Translations under genes and position numbers: made by a program
Shown here: positions 21,025 to 30,396 of the stretch, piece by piece
Layout: every line of letters begins with the position of its first letter
Numbering within the stretch: the first letter of the stretch is position 1
Assembly: GCA_947311845.1 (NCBI GenBank)
Contig: CAMZMU010000041.1
Span: forward strand, 115,394,731 to 115,458,730
From: Poa pratensis
Lineage: Eukaryota; Streptophyta; Magnoliopsida; Poales; Poaceae
Length of the DNA stretch: 64,000 nucleotides
Reading direction: 5' to 3'
The notes under the pieces: model-generated
The model's input: the letters and a program-made list of their open reading frames with translations, nothing else
Databases searched by the model: none
Told to the model about the DNA's origin: nothing

Positions 21025-23650
21025 CTACTTCCTTTTCCTTAGCCTCCTCAAAGGCTCGGTCGGCGCCGGATCCGCATTCTTCCTCCTACTCCTCACAGGC
21101 AGCTTCTTCATCGGCTGTTCCACCACGTGATTTTCCGAGTCCTCATCCTCCGACACGTGATCTTCCGAGTCCTCATCCTCCGACCCGTGCTCTTCCGCAT
21201 CATCGGACTCGTCGTCATCCTCATCCGCCGCAGGCCCCTTTTTCTTGTAGATGTAGTCGTCCGGTGAGAAACGCCTGGTAGCCTTCTTCTTGGATCTTAG
21301 GTGGAAGGATCGCTGGTACGCCTGCAGGGTCATGTCATCGTTCACATTATCATCAAAATCGCCCTAGAAATGAAAGAATGTAAGCGGAAAAATTAGTACA
21401 TGGTTGAGGTTCAAGAAATCATTTTTGGGTTACCGGCATGTAACATATTCATACGTCAACCTCCTCATCATTGGGCTCATGTGGGTTCGAACTAGAAGCA
21501 TCACCACGGATAGGGGTTGAAGGGGACCTCGAGCGGGTCGGCATGGCATCATCGGCGCGACAACCAAGCAAATGCGCTAAAGTGCGCAACCGAGTTGCAG
21601 AACACTATGACGGCAAGAAATCAATATCTTAGTGCAAATGAACAACAAATTATGCACGAAGCGGAGATCGTCTAACTTACCTTCACAAATTCCCTAACGG
21701 CAGCATCACCCTTCTTGCCACGAGGTAACATGGCTGCCTCCTCGGCTGCTCCCGCTTGGCGGTCGATCTCATTGCGCTATGAAAACAAACATGTCAACAA
21801 CTAAACTCTAATTATGATGAGACAAAATAAGTTGGGCAAAAATTACCATAAAGTTCATCACGGGAGCGAAATCAGTTCGGTTGCCTTCTCTTACGGCCTT
21901 GTTGTACCGGAGCTCAACAATAGAATCATCGTCTATGTCCTCCAAGAGCTCCTCATAAGCCGCGGGGCATATACGGACACGGGTACGTGCAAGAAACCAA
22001 CCAAGATATGTATCGAATGCCTCTTGACGGTACTTGGGGCGATCTCGCATATACACCTTCCTGTCCGTTGCCTCTTTCAACTTGGCATTGAATGTAGTGA
22101 TGTAGTCCTTATGATGTTTATCCCATTTCGTGATCTTCCTCTGCCGGCGCCGGTCCAATCTACATGGTCAACAAATGAAACATTAGTAACTACACTAATA
22201 CATAAGAAGATTGGGTAAGAAAAAATTTGGAGCCTCACTCATGCAACGAAAACATCGTGTTTATCCACTTTGGTGGTGTAGTTTGATACAACCCAAATTG
22301 GCTCATCACACGATGTCGTAGGTGGAACTCAACGGCATACAAGCATATCAATGGGAACTGCATCATCCAAAGATATTCTTCCTCGAAACACTTTGGGTTT
22401 AGGGGGAATTCCGGATTCCAACCAAATCTCTCCCCGACACCATAAATCTGCCATTTCACCTATATCATAGTACTCATTTCAGCATGTGCAGTTCGGATTT
22501 AAGATAGATAGTGATTGAACGAAAGCATTCTAATTATTACCTGGTCAGGGGTCAGCGAGTCGAACTCATTGATGTACCGCAAGTACTCCTTTTGCGGGTC
22601 GCCGGTGAACTCCGCAACCCTGTCCCACTTGTACGCCCATGTAGCCTCCCGAAACCTCTTGGGATGGTCATGGTCGTTCCAAGGCTTCCATGGCAAAACC
22701 TTCGGTCGTCCAACTGAGAAGTGCTCCCACATCCAAACCGAAAGTAGGATCATTGGACCACCGATACCGGCCTCACCGACGAACCGACGACACGCATCAT
22801 CCAACTGCACATATAGGTATACATGTTAGAATTTCATAAGTTTTGCACACACAAGAAAGAAAGCAAGATAAATATGTACCTGCCGGTACAAGTAAGCAAG
22901 CGCAGCCATACCCCAGCTTTGCTTACTCTCCCAACGTGTTAACGCCTTCAGCCACATCCATGGAGCGTTCTGCCCACTACTGTCAGCAAACAAAGTCCTC
23001 GTGATCACGTACCACACGTATGCGCGTGCATGAATCTGAATGACCACTTTATCAGCCCCTTCAGGACACTTAGCAAATTTTTCCCGGATCCAAACAAATG
23101 AGGCGCCGGCGGAGAGTCTATCCTTACTAGAGTCATCCTTCTCTGGAGGAGCCGCACCAATAAGGCTGAACATCTGCTCGCGCCACCCATCAGATGCGGT
23201 GCTAAAACACACAGGTTTGCCCGTGATGGCTAGTGCCAGGATCATTGACACGTCCTGAAGAGTCACCGTCATCTCCCCGGTGGGGAGGTGAAAGCTGTGT
23301 GTCTCCGGCCTCCAACGGTCAACAAGAGCAGTGATGGTCGAAGGATTGAAATTTGGCGTGGACCGAGACACGAGCTGGATGAATGGAAGGAGTCCAAGCT
23401 TCTCGATGTACTCGGTGTACCTCTCGTCGTACGGCATGCCCTTGCCCTTCTCATCAATTTGCAAGGAGGCCTCGTGAGACCGAAGACGAAGGGGGGCAAG
23501 TACCTAAAAAAATAATTACAAGTTACAACAATGTCCATGCCGAATAGAAATATGAACTAACATCTAAAATATGCAAGAAACTATTACCGTTCCCTGCGCA
23601 ATCTTTCTCGCACGGTGATTCTTATCATATTGTTCTTCGATAAGATCCAT
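21025..23650 (-). CDS. Plant mobile domain (PMD) protein, intact 8-exon gene
   Basis: Coding exons, all with GT-AG borders and consistent phase: 23650-23588, 23503-22880, 22804-22541, 22459-22239, 22159-21847, 21776-21681, 21604-21455, 21363-21025. The total of 2070 nt gives 689 residues plus stop. The N-terminal half (YIEKLGLLPFIQLVSR..., LVDRWRPETHSFHLPTGEMT, LQDVSMILAL, LAYLYRQLDDACR, GGPMILLSVWMWEHF) is a clear plant mobile domain (aminotransferase-like PMD, the MAIN/MAIL1 family). The C-terminus has an acidic stretch (DEDDDESDD..., SEDEDSED repeats) followed by a basic tail ending RRLRKRK. MAIN-type proteins act in gene silencing and genome stability; many PMD copies travel in transposons. 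A 5' leader exon ending at 24340 and an intron ending one base before the ATG are plausible. No frame break was found, which suggests recent or continuing constraint. Confidence 0.85.
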
Positions 23651-23651
23651 C

Positions 23652-24339
23652 CTACATATTTGAAAAAACTATCACTAGTAAGAGATAGAAATTTCAATGT
23701 TTTTCCAATATTCATTTCGACATCATATAGGACATCTACCACATCCACACATACACCACATATAAAAATTATATAGAAATTGGGTAACCACTTTGACTAT
23801 CCACAAAAACACATCACATACACATAGATCTCATATCACACATCTATACCGAATTAATTAAAAATCAACCCTGCACATGATTAACAACTATTACAAGTGC
23901 CATATAAATGGAAGGGGATCAACAAAAATAGCATCACACCATACTAATTTTGCAATGTAGGATGAACTAAGATTTCACCTAGGGTTGCAAAAAGGGTCAA
24001 ATATGAAAAATCAACCCTCCACATGATTAACAACTATTACAAGTGCCATACAAATGCTAGGGGATCAAAAAAAATAGCATCACACCATACTAATTTTGCA
24101 ATGTAGGATGAACTAAGATTTCACCTAGGGTTGCAAAAAGGGTCAAATATGAAAAATCAACCCTCCACATGATTACCAACTACTACAAGTGCCATACAAA
24201 TGCTAGGGGATCAAAAAACAAGCCTCATGCCATACTAATTTCGAAATCTAGGATGAACTAAGATTTCACCTAGGGTGGCAAAAACCGGACAAATCTGAAA
24301 CATCTATTGGATGAAACTGAGGGGAACGGAGGAGATTAC
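23652..24339 (-). other. Probable 5'-UTR intron of the PMD gene
   Basis: On the minus strand CTCAAG|GTAATC at 24340/24339 is a good donor, and ATGTAG|G at 23652/23651 is a good acceptor ending just before the ATG. The intron holds the 147 bp triple repeat. Confidence 0.55.
23855..24290 (+). repeat. Three tandem copies of a ~147 bp AT-rich unit
   Basis: AAAATCAACCCT(G/C)CACATGATTA recurs at about 23858, 24007 and 24152. Each copy continues through ATAGCATCACACCATACTAA (third copy diverged) to TTTCACCTAGGGTTGCAAAA. The units differ by a few substitutions. Confidence 0.85.
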
Positions 24340-24489
24340 CTTGAGGAACGATGGGGAGCCCAAATCCCTTCAGATCGGTGCGGATTTGGTGTGGATTTGA
24401 GAGGGGAGAGGAGGAACCGCAGCCGCCGCCCTTGTTCTTCTTCCTTTCCTTTTTCTGTGTAAGTAACGACTGAATGCGAGTCCGGTCGG

Positions 24490-24675
24490 GTAAGTCAATG
24501 TCGTTCTGTGGCGCCCTCGTCGCCGGCGCCACACATGAAGGTGTGGCGCCCCCAGCTCCGGCGCGACACAACCAAGGATGGGGCCCGCTCTGCCACGCTG
24601 GCAAATGTGTGGCTCCCCAGGCTGGGACGTTGCACCTTCACGTGTGGCGCCCCGATACGAGAGCCACACAAAAGG
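24490..24675 (+). repeat. GC-rich GTGTGGCGCC array, right
   Basis: Contains GGCGCCACACATG, GGTGTGGCGCCCCC and CACGTGTGGCGCC, the inverted counterpart of the array at 20429-20822. The two arrays bracket the PMD gene and could be subterminal repeats of its carrier element. Confidence 0.65.
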
Positions 24676-25286
24676 GTTAGTTTTCGATTTTTTTTGAAAA
24701 AAGGGTTATTTTTGGTTGAAGTTTGGCCAAAGGGTTAATTTTGTAAAATTTCACACAAAATAGCAAGCTCAGCACACCTAGAACATCAAGAGTAAACAAG
24801 CAGGTGGCTCATTGCTATGGTGGAGCTTCTCTAAGATGTCCTAGGACATCTTCGATTAACTCCCAGTAGAGGTGCTCCCTAAAACCTAAAATAATGTACC
24901 CAAGGAAATTATTGAGGCGGAATTTTAGGCCGGAATACTGGGTCGGGATCAGCGAACAACAAGGTGGCTCACTGCTACAGCGGAGCTTCTCGAAGATGTC
25001 CACGTAGAGGTGCTCCCTAAAACAGAGGTTGGAACAACGTTGGGCCACCCCTCGCATAGGTATATATGGATCGGAGGAAAAAAGATTATTGCTAATGTCT
25101 CTTCTTATGTTATCAATTTTAATTTGTTCTCGTATTCTTATCAACTAAATGCAAGACGGTAAAGAGCATAGATGATTTTGCGCTGGCCTACACCACTCAC
25201 AATATGTCGTTTCCTCATTGAGCTTACTGGTCGAGCCTCATCACGTTTGCAAAATACTACTTCTTGCCCTAGATGTGTGGCCATTG
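24676..25286 (+). other. Non-coding spacer with a diverged direct repeat
   Basis: Two related segments of about 140-160 bp: GGTGGCTCATTGCTATGGTGGAGCTTC near 24803 and GGTGGCTCACTGCTACAGCGGAGCTTC near 24963, each followed by GAGGTGCTCCCTAAAAC. No gene seen. 25287-25291 (CCATT) is the left target site of the copia element. Confidence 0.6.
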
Positions 25287-25291
25287 CCATT

Positions 25292-25526
25292 TGTTATTTT
25301 GATGTGTTCCAAATTCATATGAAGATATAAAGTGAGAGGCTAACATCGGAGCGAAGCGGAGGCCCCTCGTCGGAGGATTGGGCCGTAGCGTATAGTGAAG
25401 TATTGCTGGCTGCCGCCCGTGGTTTTTTCTCCTCCATTGTTGGAGGGGTTTTCCACGTTAAATCTCGTGTCCCCGTTGGTTTGATTTTTCTGCTACTTCG
25501 TTGTTTTCTTGCTATCGTTTATAACA
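25292..25526 (+). repeat. Copia left LTR (internally deleted)
   Basis: 235 bp against 393 bp for the right LTR. Both ends align. The middle is missing between about 25375 and 25395, where the right LTR has about 150 additional bases. Confidence 0.85.
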
Positions 25527-25528
25527 AG

Positions 25529-25540
25529 TGGTATCAGAGC
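25529..25540 (+). other. Copia primer-binding site
   Basis: TGGTATCAGAGC, complementary to the 3' end of initiator tRNA-Met, starts two bases after the LTR. Confidence 0.9.
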
Positions 25541-25576
25541 CCTGTTTCAGATCTGTTCTCAGATTAGGGTTTCGCG

Positions 25577-26449
25577 ATGGCATCAATGAAGTTTGATCTA
25601 CCGGCGCTGGATTACAAGACGAGATTCTCATTGTGGCAAGTCAAGATGCGTGCGATCCTTGCACAGTCCAATGATCTTGACGAGGCGCTGGAGAAATTCG
25701 GCGACAAGGATGCGGCGACATGGACCGCCGATGAGAAGCGGAAAGACCGTAAGGCTTTATCGCTTATTCAACTTCATCATCTAATGATATTCTGCAAGAA
25801 GTACTCCAGGAGAAAACCGCAGCGGCACTGTGGGCTAAGCTGGAGTCGATCTGCATGTCCAAAGATCTCACCAGCAAGATGCATGTGAAGATGAAGTTGT
25901 TCACGCACAAGTTGCAAGAAGGTGGTTCGGTAATGAATCACTTATCGATCTTTAAGGAGATCGTTTCTGACCTAGTGTCGATGGAGGTAAAGTACGATGA
26001 TGAAGATCTAGCACTTTTACTTCTATGTTCGCTGCCAAATTCCTTTGCAAATTTTCGTGATACCATACTGTTAAGCCGTGATGAACTAACCACCGCGGAA
26101 GTATATGAGGCCCTGCTTGCCAGGGAAAAGATGAAAGGTATGGTACAGAAAGAGGAGACGTCGTCCTCCAAGGGCGATGCTTTGCAGGTCCGAGGGAGGC
26201 CTGAGCAGCGAGATAACCCACTACAACAACAACAACAGAGATAAGAGCAAGGGTGACAGAGGTCGCTCAAAGTCCAAAGGACGAGACAAGTTCTGCAGGT
26301 ATTGTAAGAAATCTAATCATGTCATTGATGATTGTTGGAAGTTGCAGAACAAGGAGAAAAGAAAAGGTACTTACCAACCGAAAAATAATGAAGGTAATGA
26401 TACCGGTGAGGCTTCTGTTGTTGATGGTAGTTCTGATGGCGATGCCTAG
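25577..26449 (+). pseudogene. Copia gag
   Basis: Starts MASMKFDLPALDY in a Kozak-like context. The frame breaks near 25780 and the remainder continues in a second frame from about 25855 (MHVKMKLFTHKLQEGGSV, typical UBN2/gag). A third frame carries the zinc knuckle CRYCKKSNHVIDDC (about 26295-26336). At least two indels separate the pieces. Confidence 0.85.
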
Positions 26450-26479
26450 CTGTTTTAGCTGCATGTGTTTCTCGTCAGG

Positions 26480-27989
26480 ATGAATGGATTCTAGATACTG
26501 CATGTTCTTTTCATATTTGCTGTAACAAAGATTGGTTCAGTTCTTATGAGTTAGTGCAGACTGGAGATTTCGTGCGTGTGGGAACGACCAGCAATGCAAC
26601 ATTGCTGGTGTCGGTTCTCATATCAAGACACATGACGGTATGACACGCACGCTGACGGGAGTGAAACACATACCAACCATGGCGAGAAATTTGATCTCGC
26701 TCAGTACCCTTGATTGTGACGGGTACAAGTATGCCGGCGGAAATAGACTCCTAAAGGTATCAAAAGGTTCTCTCATTACCATGGTTGGTGATATGAATTC
26801 TGCTAAGTTATATGTTCTTAGAGGTAGCACTTTGCCTGGTACTGTTGCTGCTGTTTCTCATGATGACGCTAGTAAAACTAACCTTTGGCATAAGCGTCTT
26901 GGACATATGAGTGAACTTGGTATGGCAGAATTGATCAAGAGAGACTTGCTGCAAGGCTACAGTTTGGGTAAGATGCAGTTCTGTGAACATTGCATTTTCG
27001 GTAAGCACACAAGAGTTAAGTTTAATGCTTCCGTTCACACCACCAAAGGTACACTTGATTATGTACATGCTGATGTTTGGGGGTCTCGTAAGCCCTCTTA
27101 TGGTGGTGCTCGTTATATGCTTACCATTATTGATGATTACTCTAGAAGAGTTTGGCCTTATTTCATGAAAAATAAGGATGATACGTTTGCTGCTTTTAAA
27201 GAGTGGAAAGCTATGATTGAAAGGCAAACAGAAAGGAAGGTGAAATTACTTCGTACTGACAATGGTGGCGAATTTTGTTCGAATGCCTTTAATGATTATT
27301 GCAGGAAAGAAGGCATTGTCAGGCACCTCACCATCCCGTACACGCCTCAGCAGAATGGTGTAGCGGAGCGGATGAACAGGACCATCATCTCCAAGGCTCG
27401 CTGCATGATCTCCAACGCTCGCATGAGTAAGCGTTTTTGGGCTGAGGCGGCTGCCACCGCCTGCTACTTGATAAACAGGTCACCATCTATTCCCCTCGAC
27501 AAGAAAACTCCCATCGAGGTATGGTCAGGTACTCCTGCTGATTATTCACAGCTTAAAGTTTTCGGTTGCACTGCTTATGCTCATGTTGATAATGGAAAGT
27601 TAGAGCCGAGAGCTATTAAGTGTGTGTTCATTGGTTATGGTTCGGGTGTAAAAGGATACAAGTTATGGAATCCCGAAACTAACAAGGCATTTATGAGCAG
27701 GAGTGTTGTTTTCAATGAATCTGTTATGTACTTTGATAAGTTGTCCTCAGATGTTTTGCCAGATTTTTCTGAGGAGCAGGTTCGTGTCGAGGTGGAGCAC
27801 TCTGTTGAAAAGGAAAATGTCACTGTTGACAATGATGGTGCTGCTACTTCAGATGATTCTGATCCTGATTCTGATGATTCTGACGATTCTGATAATAATA
27901 ATGTTCAGAACTCACCCCTGTTTTGCAGCCACAACAGTCTATTGCTGCTCGTAGGAACAGGAGGAATTGTGGTCCTCGACCACGTTTAA
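26480..27989 (+). pseudogene. Copia protease remnant and integrase
   Basis: A protease-like WILDTACSFH lies at about 26485-26515; its frame then stops. The frame from 26640 has the GAG-pre-integrase HHCC finger (HKRLGHMSE...CEHCIFGK, about 26890-27005). The integrase core includes LRTDNGGEF (27250) and the catalytic Glu in NGVAERMNRT (27355). An acidic DDSDPDSDDSDDSD linker follows before the frame is lost near 27925. Confidence 0.87.
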
Positions 27990-28089
27990 TTGAAGAGTGT
28001 AACATTGTTGATTATGCTCTGAGTTGTGCAGAACAGGTGGAGCACGGACATGAGCCGTCCACTATACTGAAGCTATTGGTTCGGGTGAC

Positions 28090-29603
28090 CGCGAGAAGTG
28101 GCTTGCTGCTATGCAAGAAGAGATGCAGTCACTCGATAAGAATGGCACATGGGATGTTGTGCGCTTGCCTAAGAAAAAGAAGGCAGTCCGCTGTAAGTGG
28201 ATCTTCAAGAGAAAGGAGGGTTTATCTCCTAGCGAGCCTCCGAGGTTTAAGGCAAGGTTAGTTGCAAAAGGCTTCAGTCAAATTCCAGGTGTGATTATAA
28301 TGATGTTTTCTCTCCAGTTGTTAAGCATAGTTCAATTCGTACATTTTTGGTATTGTTGCTATGCGTGATCTTGAGCTTGAGCAGTTAGATGTAAAGACTG
28401 CGTTTCTGCATGGAGAGTTGGAGGAGGAGATATACATGGACCAGCCAGAAGGGTTCATAGTGTGGTAAGGAGGATCTTGTGTGTAAGTTGAAAAGGTCCT
28501 TATACGGTTTGAAACAATCTCCTCGTCAGTGGTATAAAAGGTTTGATTCTTTTATGTTGTCACATGGCTTTAAGAGGTCTGAATTTGATAGCTGTGTGTA
28601 CATTAAGTTTGTTAATGGATCACCTATATACCTGTTATTATATGTTGATGATATGTTGATTGCTGCCAAGAGCAAGAAAGATATCGCTGCTCTCAAGTCA
28701 CAGTTGAGTAGCGAGTTTGAGATGAAGGATCTTGGTGCTGCTAAGAAAATTCTAGGTATGGAGATTACCCGTGACAGAAATTCTGGTTTGTTGTTTCTTA
28801 GTCAGCAAAATTACATTAAGAAAGTTCTTCATCGTTTTAACATGCATGATGCAAAGTCTGTTAGTACTCCTATTGCTCCTCACTTTAAATTGTCAGCTGA
28901 ACAATGTCCTAGTACGGATGAGGATTTTGAGTACATGTCTAGAGTTCCATATTCTAGTGCTGTTGGTTCTTTAATGTATGCCATGGTTTGCTCACGTCCA
29001 GATTTATCATATGCTATGAGTTTGGTTAGTAGATATATGGCTAATCCTGGTAAAGAACATTGGAAGGCTGTTCAGTGGATTTTCAGGTACCTTCGTGGCA
29101 CATCCAATGCTTGCCTCAAGTTCGGCAAGACTGATGAGGGACTCGTAGGCTATGTGGATTCAGATTTTGCTGCCGATTTGGATAAGAGGAGATCCCTCAC
29201 AGGTTATGTGTTCACGCTTGGTGGTTGTGCCGTGAGTTGGAGGGCAACGTTGCAATCCGTTGTTGCCCAGTCTACCACTGAAGCAGAGTACATGGCTATT
29301 GCTGAAGCATGTAAAGAATCGGTTTGGCTGAAAGGTTTGTTTGCTGAGCTTTGTGGAGATGATACTTGCATTAACCTGTTTTGTGATAGTCAGAGTGCTA
29401 TTTACCTTACTAAGGATCAGATGTTCCATGAGAGAACAAAGCACATTGACGTCAAATACCATTATGTGCGTGATGTTGTTGCAAAAGGTAAGCTAAAGGT
29501 ATGCAAGATAAGTACTCATGATAATCCTGCTGATATGATGACAAATCCAGTTCATGTTACTAAGTTCGAGCTTTGCTCGGGCTTAGTTGGCATCACTGTC
29601 TAG
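28090..29603 (+). pseudogene. Copia reverse transcriptase and RNase H
   Basis: RT starts near 28100 (KKKKAVRCKWIFKRK) and shifts frame near 28290 and again near 28465. From 28479 it is open to 29603: [19 protein letters not shown], catalytic YVDDML (28639), then RNase H with [11 protein letters not shown] (29147), STTEAEYMA (29274) and the LFCDSQSAI segment (29380). RT after integrase is the diagnostic copia order. Confidence 0.88.
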
Positions 29604-29700
29604 CCCAAGAGGCCATTTGGCGCCGAAGGTGTGTTTCTTTGTTGTTTCAGGGTGAAGTTCTCGTTCATGCTACTAGATGGAATTTTGTCTGAAGGTGGAG

Positions 29701-30093
29701 TATTTTTTTGATGTGTTTCCAAATTTATATGAAGATATAAAGTGAGAGGCTAACTTCGGAGCAAAGCAGAGGCCCATCGCCGGTGGGCTATCCTGCGCTC
29801 GCGGGGTGCGGGGCGGCAGCCCCCGCGGTACGGTACACGTCGTTTCCGGGTCGGACTGCAGCCGACCTAGGGTTTTACCACCATATATACATCTTGTAAG
29901 CCGCCGGCTGGGACAAGTCGCATTGTGTAAATCCCCGGCGTTTGTAACCTCACCCGATATAGTGAAGTATTGCTGGCTAGCGCCCGTGGTTTTTTCTCCT
30001 CCATTGTTGGAGGGGTTTTCCACGTTAAATCTCGTGTCCCCGTTGGTTTGATTTTTCCGCTACTTCTTTGTTTTCTTGCTATCGTTTATAACA
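29701..30093 (+). repeat. Copia right LTR
   Basis: 393 bp ending TTTATAACA and followed by CCATT. The first bases read TATTTTTTTGATG where the left LTR has TGTTATTTTGATG, so the terminal TG has mutated. A small TATA-like CATATATACA occurs at about 29883. Confidence 0.85.
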
Positions 30094-30396
30094 CCATTTC
30101 CATGGCATATAGGATGTGCAGAAGTAAAACAATTTGCACTGAAATATTTAACCTTGTACCTTTGATAATCTCTAAACAAAACACAGTCTTGAATTTACAC
30201 ACAACACAGGAGTATTGTACACATAGTTTTTATATTAAGGTACTTATCCATGGAGGAATGTGGTAACCGTTGTTTTCACATAATGTTTCATGTATGTAAC
30301 TATATTCATTTGGCAAGCTAAACATTCTTGTAACTTTGTAGATTCATCATTATTACACTCCTTGGGTTTGGGGTGGTGGGGGGGCGGGTCGAAGAG

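Larger units (their letters stand above)
25292..30093 (+). mobile_element. Ty1/copia retrotransposon, decayed
   Basis: Bounded by CCATT target duplications (25287-25291 and 30094-30098). Left LTR 25292-25526, PBS TGGTATCAGAGC at 25529-25540, gag, protease, integrase, reverse transcriptase and RNase H in copia order, polypurine tract GAAGGTGGAG at 29691-29700, right LTR 29701-30093. Several frame breaks and a left-LTR deletion show it is defective. It lies just downstream of the last exon of ZIFL-A, in the opposite orientation to that gene. Confidence 0.92.

Noticed and set aside
23855..24290. CRISPR-like repeat array
   Set aside because: Unit of about 147 bp with no spacer structure, in plant DNA; an ordinary tandem repeat.
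24266..24669. Minus-strand frames of about 100 codons upstream of the PMD gene
   Set aside because: They span the GC-rich array and the probable leader exon. PMD coding starts at 23650 with the family start MDLIEEQYDKNH.
30094..30396. Loss of the ZIFL-A 3' end through the copia insertion
   Set aside because: The last exon was found at 30500-30397, with the same 104 nt length as in ZIFL-B, so the copia element lies downstream of the stop codon.
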